Assembly (NCBI RefSeq): GCF_004123295.1
Contig: NZ_SDMK01000001.1
Coordinates: forward strand, 1,054,001 to 1,118,000
DNA: 64,000 bases
DNA from: Silvibacterium dinghuense
GTDB taxonomy: Bacteria; Acidobacteriota; Terriglobia; Terriglobales; Acidobacteriaceae
Direction: 5' to 3'
Below the pieces are notes generated by a model. That model saw only the letters and a program-made list of their open reading frames with translations. It was not told where the DNA came from and made no database searches. Of the stretch, positions 44,864 through 54,084 are shown piece by piece (the stretch's first letter is position 1; the number at the start of each line of letters is the position of its first letter). Position numbers and translations under genes: made by a program.

Positions 44864-46114
44864 ATGACCCTGCTCCTCATCCAGATGGCCACGGTACTGC
44901 TCACCGCCCTGTTCTGTGGATGGCTGGCACGCAAGCTCGGTCAGTCCCGCGTTATCGGCGAAATCATCGGCGGCATTCTGCTCGGGCCCTCGGTCTTCGG
45001 ACGTCTCGCTCCGCATGCCTCGGCAGCTCTGTTTCCGCTGCCCTCGCTCGGTTCATTTGAGACCATCAGCACCATCGGACTGGTTCTGTTCCTTTTCCTC
45101 ATCGGCTCCGAGCTCGACTACGAGCATCTCCGCAGGCAGAAGGCCACGGCTACGCTGGCCAGCGGCATGAGCATCTTGATCCCTTTCGTGCTGGCAGCCC
45201 TGGCCGCGCATTCTCTGCGTATCCGTTTCGCTCCGACCGGAATCGGCCGCATCCCCTTCGTTCTTTTTCTCGGCATCTCGATGAGCATCACGGCCTTCCC
45301 GGTGCTCGCGCGCATCCTCGAAGAGCGCCGCATGCAATCGACCTCGCTCGGCACCACGGCGCTGATGTGCGCCGCCGTCGACGATGTCTGCGCCTGGTCG
45401 CTGCTGGCTATCGCCCTCACGCTGCTGCCTGAAGCGGGTCACTCCACGCCCTTAGGATGGCGGCTGCTCTGGCTCGCGGGCTACCTCGCCGTCATGCTCG
45501 GCGTGGTGCGGCCGCTGGGTGCATGGCTGGTCCGGCGCCAGAACTCCATCGCCCTATCCTATGAGCTGCTGGGCCTGATCGTCGCTGTGGTGCTCGGCTC
45601 GGCTGCGGCCACCGAGGCTATCGGCGTGCATCCGCTCTTCGGCGCCTTCCTCGCCGGGGTATGCTTTCCGCGCATCCCCCATTGGCAGCATGCGGTGCGC
45701 ACCCGGCTCGACACGATCGTCTCCATCCTGCTGCTGCCGCTCTTCTTCGCCGTCACCGGCATGCGCACCCGGCTCGACCTGCTGAGCGAAGGCCGCATCT
45801 GGCTCTGGACCGGCCTGGTGCTGCTGGTCGCCGTCGCCGGCAAGATGGGAGGCGCCATCCTGGCAGCCCGCTGGACCGGACAGTCGTGGCGCAATGCCGC
45901 CGCGCTCGGCGCGCTGCTCAATACACGCGGGCTGGTGGAGCTGGTGGTGCTCAACATCGCCTACAACGCGCACGTCTTCTCGCCGACGCTCTTCACCATG
46001 CTGGTCGTCATGGCGCTGGTGACAACGATGATCACCACCCCCATCCTCAATCTGCTCGGCATTGAGGATCACAGCAAGGAAGCACAGGATCTGGCCATGA
46101 TGGAAGCGGCGTAA
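44864..46114 (+). CDS. CPA2-family monovalent cation:proton antiporter
   Basis: 416 residues with about 12 membrane helices. Conserved features: GEIIGGILLGPSVFGRLAP, GLVLFLFLIGSELDYEHLRR, SMSITAFPVLARILEERRM, and the ion-binding Asp pair in ALMCAAVDDVCAWSLLAIAL. LFGAFLAGVCFPR and TRGLVELVVLNIAY also match. It should exchange Na+ or K+ for protons across the inner membrane and regulate cytoplasmic pH. Neither a C-terminal TrkA-N nor a USP domain is present, so it is the short membrane-only form. Regulation is not visible. Confidence 0.92.
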   Translation: MTLLLIQMATVLLTALFCGWLARKLGQSRVIGEIIGGILLGPSVFGRLAPHASAALFPLPSLGSFETISTIGLVLFLFLIGSELDYEHLRRQKATATLASGMSILIPFVLAALAAHSLRIRFAPTGIGRIPFVLFLGISMSITAFPVLARILEERRMQSTSLGTTALMCAAVDDVCAWSLLAIALTLLPEAGHSTPLGWRLLWLAGYLAVMLGVVRPLGAWLVRRQNSIALSYELLGLIVAVVLGSAAATEAIGVHPLFGAFLAGVCFPRIPHWQHAVRTRLDTIVSILLLPLFFAVTGMRTRLDLLSEGRIWLWTGLVLLVAVAGKMGGAILAARWTGQSWRNAAALGALLNTRGLVELVVLNIAYNAHVFSPTLFTMLVVMALVTTMITTPILNLLGIEDHSKEAQDLAMMEAA

Positions 46115-46160
46115 TGGAAGCCATCCTTGCGTCCAGCGGCGATGGCCTTTGCTTTTTTCC

Positions 46161-46302
46161 CGTTGTCATCCCGACCGGAGCGAGACAGCTTCATCGTCTC
46201 GCGTAGCGGAGGGACCTGCGGTTGCCTCTTCAACACCGGCGGCTCCTTAGAGGAAAACAAACTGCAGGTTCCTCCACTTCGCTACGCTCCGGTCGGAATG
46301 AC
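46161..46302. repeat. TTGTCATYCCGACCG palindromic element
   Basis: CGTTGTCATCCCGACCGGAG with GCGTAGCGGAGGGACCTGCG, followed after a gap by the inverted copy CTGCAGGTTCCTCCACTTCG and CTCCGGTCGGAATGAC. The two halves form a long imperfect hairpin. No gene lies in 46115-46398. Confidence 0.75.
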
Positions 46303-46398
46303 CATTCAGCCGCCACCGCGACCGGCGGGAGCGAAGACAAAGGCCCTGCGCGTCATCCTCTTACGGTAGGATGGAGGGTTGGTCTGTGAGGAGTCTGC

Positions 46399-47514
46399 AT
46401 GATCATTGGAGTACCGAAGGAAGTTAAGGATCACGAGAGCCGCGTCGGCATTACGCCGGCCGGCGTCAAGGCGTTGTCCGACGCCGGTCACAAGGTGCTG
46501 GTCGAAACCCACGCCGGTGAACTTTCCGCTTTCCCCGACGACGAATACCAGGCTGCCGGAGCCGAAATCGTCGGCTCGGCCCACAATGTATGGGGCCTGG
46601 CCGACATGGTCGTCAAGGTCAAGGAGCCGGTCGAAAAAGAGTACGGCCACTTCCGCGAGGGGCTCACGCTTTTCACCTATCTCCACCTGGCTCCGCTGCC
46701 CGAACTCACCGACAAGCTGCTGACCAAGAAGGTCACCGGCATCGCGTATGAGACCATCCGCGACCGCGCCAACACGCTGCCGCTGCTCACTCCGATGTCC
46801 GAAGTCGCAGGCCGCATGTCCGTGCAGGTCGGCGCTGCCTATCTTGAGAAGGAAAAGGGCGGCCGCGGCGTGCTGCTGGGCGGCGTCCCGGGCGTGCCTC
46901 CGGCCAATGTCTGCATCATCGGCGGCGGCATCGTGGGCACCAATGCGGCCAAGATCGCGGTGGGCATGGGCGCGAAGGTCACCATCGTCGACCTGAACCT
47001 CAATCGCCTCCGCGAGCTCGACGACATCTTCGGCGGCAAGCTCTTCACGCTGGCTTCGAACTCCTACAACATCGCCCGCGCCACCTCTGAGGCCGATCTG
47101 GTCATCGGCGGCGTACTGATCCCCGGCGCCGCGGCCCCGAAGATCGTGACCCGCGCCATGGTTTCGAAGATGAAGAAGGGCGCGGTCATCGTCGACGTGG
47201 CCATCGACCAGGGCGGCTGCATCGAAACCGCCAAGCCGACCACGCACTCGAACCCGGCTTACGAGGTCGACGGCGTGGTGCACTACTGCGTCACGAACAT
47301 GCCGGCGGCGGTGCCGAACACCTCCACACTCGCGCTCACCAACGCCACCTTCCCCTACGTCCTCAAGCTGGCGCAGAAGGGCGCGAAGGCCGCAATTCTC
47401 GAGGATGACGGCATCCGCGACGGTGTGAACACCTACGACGGCACCATCACCTGCGAGCCGGTCGCGGCCTCGCAGCAGAAACCCTGGAAGCCGGTGCGCG
47501 AACTGCTGGCGTAA
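46399..47514 (+). CDS. ald: Alanine dehydrogenase
   Basis: 371 residues. The N-terminal half has [20 protein letters not shown] and [19 protein letters not shown] with the pyruvate-binding Lys. The Rossmann domain is [20 protein letters not shown], then [40 protein letters not shown] and [20 protein letters not shown] close the active site. It interconverts L-alanine and pyruvate plus ammonia with NAD, typically for alanine catabolism or redox balance under low oxygen. The gene stands alone with GTGAGGAG before the start and a strong terminator at 47610. Confidence 0.97.
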   Translation: MIIGVPKEVKDHESRVGITPAGVKALSDAGHKVLVETHAGELSAFPDDEYQAAGAEIVGSAHNVWGLADMVVKVKEPVEKEYGHFREGLTLFTYLHLAPLPELTDKLLTKKVTGIAYETIRDRANTLPLLTPMSEVAGRMSVQVGAAYLEKEKGGRGVLLGGVPGVPPANVCIIGGGIVGTNAAKIAVGMGAKVTIVDLNLNRLRELDDIFGGKLFTLASNSYNIARATSEADLVIGGVLIPGAAAPKIVTRAMVSKMKKGAVIVDVAIDQGGCIETAKPTTHSNPAYEVDGVVHYCVTNMPAAVPNTSTLALTNATFPYVLKLAQKGAKAAILEDDGIRDGVNTYDGTITCEPVAASQQKPWKPVRELLA

Positions 47515-47517
47515 GTC

Positions 47518-47589
47518 TAGGGTGTAGGGGATAGGGTGTAGCAAGGCCGGTGGCCCACTCAAGCCCGCAGCTGGCTTGAGTGGGCCACC
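47518..47589. repeat. TAGGGTGTAGGGG tract and perfect 17-bp hairpin
   Basis: A TAGGGTGTAGGGGATAGGG tract is followed by arms covering 47549-47565 and 47573-47589 around the loop CGCAGCT. The arms include CCCACTCAAGCC / GGCTTGAGTGGG. It lies between the ald stop and its terminator. Confidence 0.8.
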
Positions 47590-47609
47590 CGGAGTTTCCT
47601 GAGTACGCA

Positions 47610-47639
47610 AAAAGGCGTGGCCCGCGGGCCACGCCTTTT
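47610..47639. terminator. Bidirectional rho-independent terminator
   Basis: 14-bp self-complementary stem (AAAAGGCGTGGCCC / GGGCCACGCCTTTT) with T-runs on both strands. It serves ald on plus and the lipoprotein gene on minus. Confidence 0.85.
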
Positions 47640-47660
47640 CTTGTACCTCTCGAGAGCGCC

Positions 47661-48485
47661 TTACTGCTGGCTGACGCTCACCGAACGCTGCAGGCGGAAG
47701 GTGAGGGTAGACTCAGCCGGGATCACGATGTCCTTCTTGCCGGTGAGACCTGCGCCCGCCGTGCCTGCGCCGGCACCGGCCAGGCCGCCGATCAGCGCGC
47801 CCTTGCCGCCGCCCGCCAGGCCGCCGATGATCGCACCCAGGCCAGCGCCGCCGCCGACAAAGCCGGCCGTCCGCTTGCCCTTACCCTGCTCCACACGCTC
47901 GATGGTGCTCGACGCAACCTGGTAGGTCGCGCCCTGCGCGCGCACCGTATCCAGACGCAGCGAAAGCACGGCTCCGCCCTTGAAGCGGCCGAGCGGCTTC
48001 GCGTCCACCACCGTGCCGGTCGCCGTCGAGCCGGCGCGGATGATGGTCTGCCCGCCCACGGTCACCGGCGAGGCGACAGTCGCGGTAAAGGTATCGCCGG
48101 GCTGGCTGATCTTCGAGCCCACCGCATTGCGCAGCGTCACGGCAATGTGCGAGCCGGCCGGGATCACCACCGGCGGAGGCGGTGCCGGAGCAGCCGCTGC
48201 TGCCGGCGCGGGCGCCGGGGCTGCAGCTTCCGGAGCAGGAGCCGGTGCTGGGGCAGGCGCGGGAGCAGGTGCTGCCGTGCTTGTGCTCGCTGCCGGAGCA
48301 GCCGGGGTTGCCGCCGGCGCCGAAGCCGAATTGTCCGGGGTCGAAGCTGCCGGGGCCGGAGTGCTGGCGGGGGTGGTGGCCGGAGTCGTGCTGGCCTGCT
48401 GATCCTGCTTCTTGCAGCCCGAGACCAACAGCACGCTGGCCAGGGCAACGGGGAAGAGCTTCCGCGAAAGCGTATGCATAGTCAT
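47661..48485 (-). CDS. Glycine-zipper lipoprotein
   Basis: 274 residues from the ATG at 48485 (ATG 48479 also possible). A lipoprotein signal (KLFPVALASVLLVSGC) has the lipobox LVSGC, so the mature protein starts at Cys. About 90 residues of Pro/Ala/Thr-rich linker (APAPAPAPAPAP) follow. The folded part includes VIPAGSHIAVTLRNAVGSKI, TFTATVASPVTVGGQTIIRA and VVDAKPLGRFKGGAVLSLRL. It then has a glycine-zipper (GGGAGLGAIIGGLAGGGKGA, AGAGAGTAGAGL) and ends IVIPAESTLTFRLQRSVSV. Glycine zippers often insert in or oligomerise at the outer membrane. Function unknown. Confidence 0.8.
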   Translation of the reverse strand: MTMHTLSRKLFPVALASVLLVSGCKKQDQQASTTPATTPASTPAPAASTPDNSASAPAATPAAPAASTSTAAPAPAPAPAPAPAPEAAAPAPAPAAAAAPAPPPPVVIPAGSHIAVTLRNAVGSKISQPGDTFTATVASPVTVGGQTIIRAGSTATGTVVDAKPLGRFKGGAVLSLRLDTVRAQGATYQVASSTIERVEQGKGKRTAGFVGGGAGLGAIIGGLAGGGKGALIGGLAGAGAGTAGAGLTGKKDIVIPAESTLTFRLQRSVSVSQQ

Positions 48486-48641
48486 AACGCCCAATATGAT
48501 GCCACTTCCAGCCAGGAAGTGGCGCAAAATCGACACAAAAATCCTTCCGGGGCAAACACCGGCCCCTCCCGCGCCGCATCCGGCGCTGTTTTATACCGCG
48601 CCTATAATGAAGCCTGATCGGAAGACGACCTGGAGAACTCT

Positions 48642-51005
48642 TTGGGCGAAGCGAAACATCGCCGGGCCACCATCGTGGTGCTGGCCTCGGCCACCTTCCT
48701 CCTCCTGCTGCTCATCAGCGGCCTGAATGCCTTTCACCTGGGCTTTCTGCACCCCAGCTCCACGGTGCAGATCCTGGTCTTCAGCGCGCTTTCCATCCTC
48801 ATTTTCCTGCTCTTCGTCACGCTGCTGGTTCTGCTGCTGCGCAACATCCTCAAGCTGCTGGCCGACCAGCGCAGCCGGGTGCTCGGCTCGCGTCTGCGCA
48901 CGCGCATGATCGTCGGCGCGCTGCTGATCTCCATCGCTCCGGCGGCGGTCATGTTCGCCTTCAGCTACCTGCTGATGAACCGCTCCATCGATCGCTGGTT
49001 CTCGCAGCCGGTAGCCGAGATCCGCGAAAACTCCACCCGCATCGCCCTGAGCCTGGCGCAGTACGTCAGCCTCAATGCCCGCGCCGAAGCCGAATCGCTG
49101 ACCCGCTCTCCAAGCTTCGAGACGGCCTGGCAGGCCTCCGACCGGCAGGCGATGGTGGAGGAGATCCGCAGCCACCGCATCACGCTGCAGGGCGGTTTCG
49201 CCATCGTCTACCGGGACAGCAGCGCCATCGCCAGCTACGACGTGCCCTCGTCGAGCGGACCGGTCACCGTGCGTTCCTGGCTCGATACCTCCCTCGACTC
49301 TTCCGAGGACAGCTCCAGCGAGACGCCGGCCGACCCGCTGCCCGCCGTCGTCCTGCAAACCGCCCACAGGACCGATGAGCCGGTGCTCTCGATCGGAGAC
49401 GGCCGGTACACCGTAGGCATGGCCACGCTCGGGCAGGATGGCATGATCGTCGTCGGGCTGCCCATGCCCTCGGGCCTCGACCAGGCCGTCACCGAGATCA
49501 GCCGCGGCTCCACGCAGTACTGGTCCATCTATCGCACCCGCCGCACCATCCGGCTCACCTACCTGCTGCTGCTGCTCATGCTGACGGCGCTGATCTTCTT
49601 TGCCTCCAGCTGGCTGGCGCTTTACCTCTCGAAGCAGATCACACGCACCGTCGAAGCACTGGCCGACGCCATGAACGAGATTGCCGAGGGCCAGTACGAG
49701 CGCCGCGTCACCGTCTCCGCCACCGAGGAACTGGGTGAGCTGGTGCGCTCGTTTAATCACATGGCCGCCGATCTCGAGCAGAACCGCAACCTGGCCCAAA
49801 GCTCGGCCGAACAGCTCTCCGCGGCCAATCTTTCTCTGGAAACCCGTCGCCGCGAGCTCGAAACCATTCTCGAAACCATCCCCAGCGGCGTCGTCACTCT
49901 CGATACCGGGCTGCGCATCGCCCAGGCCAACCGCGCCTTTCTCGACCTCTTCGACCTGCCCGGCAACGATGCCCTGGCCGGCACGCCCCTGAACGCTGTT
50001 CTGCCGGCCGAGCTTACCGCCGAGATTGCATTGCTCGAGCGCCGCGCCCAGCGCATGGGCATCGCCGCCAACGAGTTCGAGCTGGCACGGCCCGACGGCC
50101 CGCTGCGCCTCACGCTGACGCTTGCCGCCCTCGATCTCGGCTATCAGCGGCGAGGCTCCATTCTCGTTACCGAAGACGTGACCGAGCTGCTGCGTGCCCA
50201 GCGTCAGCTGGCGTGGAAGCAGGTAGCCCAGCGCGTGGCGCACGAGATCAAGAACCCGCTCACGCCCATCGGTCTCTCCGCCGAGCGCATCCGGCGCCAC
50301 ATGGACCAGCCCCGCCCGGATAGCGAAACGGTCATCCGCAAGTGCAGCGACGTGATCCTCTCCTCGGTCGAGTCCATGCGCACGCTCGTCGATCAGTTTG
50401 CCGTGCTGGCCGAGTTCCCTGCCGCGCAGCCCCGGCCCGAAGACTTGAACCTCATCGTCGAGAACGCCATTGCCCTCTTCCACGGCCGCCTGCAGGACAT
50501 CCGCATCGAGCAGCGGCTGGACCGGACACTGCCGCTGGTGATGGTCGATCCGCAGGCGCTGCAGCGCGCGCTCGCCAACCTCATCGACAATGCCGCGGAG
50601 GCCATGCAGCGCAGCCTGCTGCGCATGCTTTCCATCTCTACCGGCTACAACGAGACTCACACCATGGCGGAGATCGTACTGGCCGACACCGGCCACGGTC
50701 TCACCGAGGAAAGCCGCGAGCGGCTCTTCCTGCCTTACTTCTCCACCAAGCAGCGCGGCAGCGGCCTTGGTCTCTCCATCGCCGCCAAGGTCATTCAGGA
50801 GCACCACGGCGCCATCCGGGCGGAGAACAATACCCCGGCCGGCGCGCGCTTCATCGTGAATCTTCCCTTTGCCGAGGTAGCCGGCCAGGACAACACGCCG
50901 ATAAACGGCACAGCCCAGCACAACGGCAAGGCATCCAACGGGCATCTGTCTCATAAGCCGGAACATGGCACACTGCTCATGCCACCTGTGGAAGAGAGCG
51001 AATGA
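48642..51005 (+). CDS. ntrY: NtrY-like sensor histidine kinase
   Basis: 787 residues from a TTG at 48642 with GGAG upstream. Three N-terminal helices (TIVVLASATFLLLLLISGLN and others) frame a periplasmic loop, then a further helix (LTYLLLLLMLTALIFFASSW). HAMP (SKQITRTVEALADAMNEIAE), PAS (LETILETIPSGVVTLDTGLR), then HisKA with H534 in VAHEIKNPLTPIGLSAERI. The ATPase domain has NLIDNAAEA, DTGHGL and GSGLGLSIAAKVIQEHHGA. NtrY senses nitrogen or redox state and phosphorylates NtrX. Its 3' end overlaps ntrX by four bases (ATGA). The C-terminus is a polar tail of about 40 residues. Confidence 0.92.
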   Translation: MGEAKHRRATIVVLASATFLLLLLISGLNAFHLGFLHPSSTVQILVFSALSILIFLLFVTLLVLLLRNILKLLADQRSRVLGSRLRTRMIVGALLISIAPAAVMFAFSYLLMNRSIDRWFSQPVAEIRENSTRIALSLAQYVSLNARAEAESLTRSPSFETAWQASDRQAMVEEIRSHRITLQGGFAIVYRDSSAIASYDVPSSSGPVTVRSWLDTSLDSSEDSSSETPADPLPAVVLQTAHRTDEPVLSIGDGRYTVGMATLGQDGMIVVGLPMPSGLDQAVTEISRGSTQYWSIYRTRRTIRLTYLLLLLMLTALIFFASSWLALYLSKQITRTVEALADAMNEIAEGQYERRVTVSATEELGELVRSFNHMAADLEQNRNLAQSSAEQLSAANLSLETRRRELETILETIPSGVVTLDTGLRIAQANRAFLDLFDLPGNDALAGTPLNAVLPAELTAEIALLERRAQRMGIAANEFELARPDGPLRLTLTLAALDLGYQRRGSILVTEDVTELLRAQRQLAWKQVAQRVAHEIKNPLTPIGLSAERIRRHMDQPRPDSETVIRKCSDVILSSVESMRTLVDQFAVLAEFPAAQPRPEDLNLIVENAIALFHGRLQDIRIEQRLDRTLPLVMVDPQALQRALANLIDNAAEAMQRSLLRMLSISTGYNETHTMAEIVLADTGHGLTEESRERLFLPYFSTKQRGSGLGLSIAAKVIQEHHGAIRAENNTPAGARFIVNLPFAEVAGQDNTPINGTAQHNGKASNGHLSHKPEHGTLLMPPVEESE

Positions 51006-52360
51006 ATCACATCCTCGTCGTCGACGACGAACCGGAAATCCGCCAGCTCCTCGAAGAAATCCTCCGCGAAGAGGGGTACGGCGTCTCCTCCACACCGAGC
51101 GGCGTGGAAGCACTCGTGCTGCTGCGCGATGCCACCTATGACGTGATGCTGCTCGATGTCTGGCTGCCGGACCGCGACGGCCTCGAGGTGCTGAACGACC
51201 TCTCTACGCTCGAAGCCGAGAACCGGCCCGAAGTGATTGTCATCTCCGGCCACGCGACCATTGAGACCGCGGTACGCGCCACCAAGCTCGGCGCCTTTGA
51301 CTTCCTCGAGAAGCCGCTCTCCCTTGAGCGCACGCTCATCGTCATCAAGAACGCCATCCAGGCACACCGGCTGCGCAACGAGAACCTCGAATTCAAGCGC
51401 CAGTTCGCGCTCGAAACCACCATCACCGGCGAAAGCGTGCCGGCCAAGGCACTGCGCCAGCAGATCAAGCTCATGGCGCCGACCAACGGCCGCGTGCTCA
51501 TCTTCGGCGAGTCGGGCTCGGGCAAGGAGCTGATCGCGCGCGCCATCCACGCACAGAGCCCGCGCCAGGACCGCGTCTTCATCGAGCTGAACTGCGCGGC
51601 CATCCCCGAAGACTTCATCGAGAGCGAGCTGTTCGGCTATCGCAACGGCGCCATGCCCGGCGGACCGGCCGAGAAGCGCGGGACATTCGAACGCGCCAAC
51701 GGCGGCACGCTCTTCCTCGACGAAGTGGCCGACATGAGCCTGAAGACACAGGCCAAGGTGCTGCGCGCGCTCGACGAGCAGAGCTTCGTGCCGGTGGGCG
51801 CAACCCAGCCCATCAGTGTGGACACACGCGTGATCGCCGCGACCAACAAGAATCTCGAAGAAGAGATCGCCAAGGGCAACTTCCGCGAAGATCTCTTCTA
51901 TCGCCTCAACGTGATTCCGTTCTATGTGCCGCCGCTGCGCGAACGCAAGGAAGATATCCCGGTGCTGGCGAAGGAATTCCTGCGCAGCTTTGGGCGCGAG
52001 TACGGCCGGCCAAGAATCGAGATCGGCGAAGACGCGCTGGAGCTGCTAAAGCAGTACCACTGGCCAGGCAACGTGCGCGAGCTCAAGAACGTGCTCGAGC
52101 GCGTCATCATCCTGCATCCGCAATCGAACCGCATCGAGCGCAGACACCTGCCGATGCTCGTCCACCGCAGCGCCACGCGCAAAACGGACGAGTTCAGCAC
52201 CCTGCAGGACGCGCGCGAAGCCTACGAACGCGAGTACATCCTGCGCAAGATTGACGAATGCCACGGCAACATGAGCCGCGCCGCCGAAGCCCTGGGACTG
52301 GAACGTAGCCACTTATATCGCAAGATGAAAGCCCTGGGCGTGGTGGTACGGGAGCAGTAA
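51002..52360 (+). CDS. ntrX: NtrX-like response regulator lacking a canonical GAFTGA motif
   Basis: 452 residues. The receiver (1-120) has ILVVDDE, D52 in LLDVW, and K104 in LEKPLS. The AAA+ domain has Walker A GESGSGKE (169-176) and Walker B LFLDEV (237-242). The loop that should read GAFTGA is GAMPGG (216-221), so the surface that contacts sigma-54 is altered. A Fis-like HTH closes the protein (MSRAAEALGLERSHLYRKMK). Losing GAFTGA while keeping the ATPase fold is known in NtrX proteins, which regulate sigma-70 promoters. It is coupled to ntrY. Confidence 0.92.
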   Translation: MNHILVVDDEPEIRQLLEEILREEGYGVSSTPSGVEALVLLRDATYDVMLLDVWLPDRDGLEVLNDLSTLEAENRPEVIVISGHATIETAVRATKLGAFDFLEKPLSLERTLIVIKNAIQAHRLRNENLEFKRQFALETTITGESVPAKALRQQIKLMAPTNGRVLIFGESGSGKELIARAIHAQSPRQDRVFIELNCAAIPEDFIESELFGYRNGAMPGGPAEKRGTFERANGGTLFLDEVADMSLKTQAKVLRALDEQSFVPVGATQPISVDTRVIAATNKNLEEEIAKGNFREDLFYRLNVIPFYVPPLRERKEDIPVLAKEFLRSFGREYGRPRIEIGEDALELLKQYHWPGNVRELKNVLERVIILHPQSNRIERRHLPMLVHRSATRKTDEFSTLQDAREAYEREYILRKIDECHGNMSRAAEALGLERSHLYRKMKALGVVVREQ

Positions 52361-52367
52361 GCAAGAC

Positions 52368-52641
52368 AGGGTGTAGGGGACAGGGTGTGGGGTGTAGAAA
52401 AACTGACGGCGGCCCATTCAAGCCCGCCGTTGGCTTGAGTGGGGCGGCACACTCTTCACTCTCACCCGACCGCCGCGCCTGTATCTCGCACATTGTCATT
52501 CCGACCGGGACAACTTATCTCTCTAATTGTCATTCCGACCGAAGCTCGCCAAAGGCGAGCGCAGCGGAGGAACCTGCAGTTCTCTCTATACGCGAGGATA
52601 AGGGTGCCCCGTCCAAGCTCCGCTTGGGCGGGACAGCGCGA
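52368..52641. repeat. Composite repeat island, left side of the DUF4145 region
   Basis: In order: AGGGTGTAGGGGACAGGG tract (52368), a hairpin with arms CCCATTCAAGCC / GGCTTGAGTGGG around CGCCGTT (52412-52442), and the TTGTCATTCCGACCG element with two starts and the end GCGGAGGAACCTGCAGTT (52492-52584). A hairpin CCCGTCCAAGC / GCTTGGGCGGG follows GGGTGC (52602-52632). Inverted copies of the tract and the element lie at 54085-54206. Confidence 0.8.
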
Positions 52642-52727
52642 CACCATTCAAGCCAAGAAAAGAATAAAGCGACCATCCAGACACACTGAATACTGTATAA
52701 ATACTGCTGTTATTCAACCTTCTCATA

Positions 52728-53393
52728 ATGGCGGGAATGATGAAACGCGAACTTAGTACTTCTGAGTTCTTAATCACTCAAATCGAATCACGTGATGATG
52801 CCTTCACGCCAGAAGAGCGAGCCCAGGCGGAGAAGGACAGAGCCTTTACAGAGGCGGTTGCGCGAAACATTATTAAGGCGCGCACGGACAGAGTAGATAA
52901 GAGTTTGGCGGCTCTTGAAGTCCTTGTACGTGACAGCGAAGGCCACGAATTGATCGCGGGCACCTTAAACAACTTCTACACCCGTGAGGCACTAGACGCT
53001 ATCCCCTCTCAAGTTGACCGGACATTACGCCTCGCGAAATTAGAGATACAGATAACACCCTCTGCGGTCACGAACTCGTATTTACGAGAGGCAATTCGAA
53101 CCTACATTCTAGGTCTCCCGCAAGCGTCAGTCGCACTAAGCCGAGCGGCATTAGAGCAGGCTCTAAAAGAGGGTATGGGATATCAATCAACGAAGACGAT
53201 CGTTGAGATGAAGGGGCTACTAGACGAAGCTGAATCTGGGATCGGTTTAGACCGCAGCGTTCGGAAGCTCGCAGAAGAAGTCGCGAAGGCTGGAAATGAT
53301 GTGCTTCACGAAAAGCCAACGACGCTAGAGGACGCATTCAATGTACTGATAAAGATGCGTGGCGTGTTCGAATCTATCTACGCGGACCAATAA
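52728..53393 (+). CDS. DUF4145-like protein, AT-richer than its surroundings
   Basis: 221 residues, mostly helical and charged. A Glu/Arg-rich N-terminal half (AFTPEERAQAEKDRAFTEAV) precedes LREAIRTYILGLPQASVALS and RAALEQALKEGMGYQ, which resembles the DUF4145/HEPN-like motif, then AEEVAKAGNDVLHEKPTTLE. DUF4145-like proteins often accompany restriction or abortive-infection systems, but this one stands alone. Third positions are far more A/T-rich than in neighbouring genes, consistent with recent acquisition. Alternative starts exist at 52737 and 52740. I do not assign a biochemical role. Confidence 0.8.
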   Translation: MAGMMKRELSTSEFLITQIESRDDAFTPEERAQAEKDRAFTEAVARNIIKARTDRVDKSLAALEVLVRDSEGHELIAGTLNNFYTREALDAIPSQVDRTLRLAKLEIQITPSAVTNSYLREAIRTYILGLPQASVALSRAALEQALKEGMGYQSTKTIVEMKGLLDEAESGIGLDRSVRKLAEEVAKAGNDVLHEKPTTLEDAFNVLIKMRGVFESIYADQ

Positions 53394-53400
53394 AACGTGC

Positions 53401-53445
53401 TTCTCTTTCCTGCGCAAGCTAAGCTTGCGCAGGAAAGAGCACCCT
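53401..53445. repeat. 18-bp hairpin, GGGTGC type, inverted
   Basis: CTCTTTCCTGCGCAAGCT and its exact complement are separated by one base (53406-53442). GCACCC follows, so on minus it begins GGGTGC like the rest of the family. The long stem could terminate the DUF4145 transcript. Confidence 0.75.
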
Positions 53446-53486
53446 ACGCAGGCCAAAAAGAAGGCTTGAGTGGTACATTTTGCGGA

Positions 53487-54038
53487 TCACCCAGCAAACT
53501 CCTGCCGAAGCATAAGCGACAACCCTTCCACCGCCGCCCCATCATTCAACGCAAAGACACCCTCCCGGGGCAGATACACGCCAACACAGCTCTTGCTCAT
53601 CTTCGGGATTGCAAGCAGGGGAAGCGCAAGCCGGGCGAGCGTGGAGTAGGCTTCCGCCTTGGGCAGTTCGAGATTCCAGAGATCGAGCGCCAGCCAGCCT
53701 CGATGCTGACGCCACGCACGGGCCTGCTGCTCACTGCGCAGCTGCTTCGCCATTTCCTTCTGCGCGCCAAGGTAGCCCTTGTTGCCCTCGAGCAGCGCAA
53801 TCACGTGCGGACCGGCCTTCACAAACTGCATCCCCGGCTTGCCCGTCACCGCGAACAACGGATCTTCCTGGCCATCGAAACGCCGCTCCCAGCCACGCTC
53901 CGCCGCCGCCTGCAGATCGGCATTCGGGAGATACACAAACTTCCGGAATAGCAGCACCACAGAGAACGGCATCTCGCCGGGAGCACCCTCAGGCTTTGCT
54001 TCTGCACGTTTGATGCGACCCAGAATCTTACTGAACAC
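53487..54038 (-). CDS. Hypothetical protein, convergent with the DUF4145 gene
   Basis: 183 residues without signal or membrane segment. Notable stretches: MPFSVVLLFRKFVYLPNADL, then a Trp/Arg-rich ERGWERRFDGQEDPLFAV, VKAGPHVIALLEGNKGYLGA, a long amphipathic helix with RAWRQHRGWLALDLWNLELP, and KSCVGVYLPREGVFALNDGA at the end. Codon usage is high-GC like the chromosome and unlike its neighbour. It is enclosed by inverted repeat islands (52368-52641 and 54085-54206). I do not recognise a family. Confidence 0.7.
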   Translation of the reverse strand: MFSKILGRIKRAEAKPEGAPGEMPFSVVLLFRKFVYLPNADLQAAAERGWERRFDGQEDPLFAVTGKPGMQFVKAGPHVIALLEGNKGYLGAQKEMAKQLRSEQQARAWRQHRGWLALDLWNLELPKAEAYSTLARLALPLLAIPKMSKSCVGVYLPREGVFALNDGAAVEGLSLMLRQEFAG

Positions 54039-54084
54039 GTTAACCTCTTGTCATTGCAAACGGGCTTGCCAGGCCCCATGTGAG

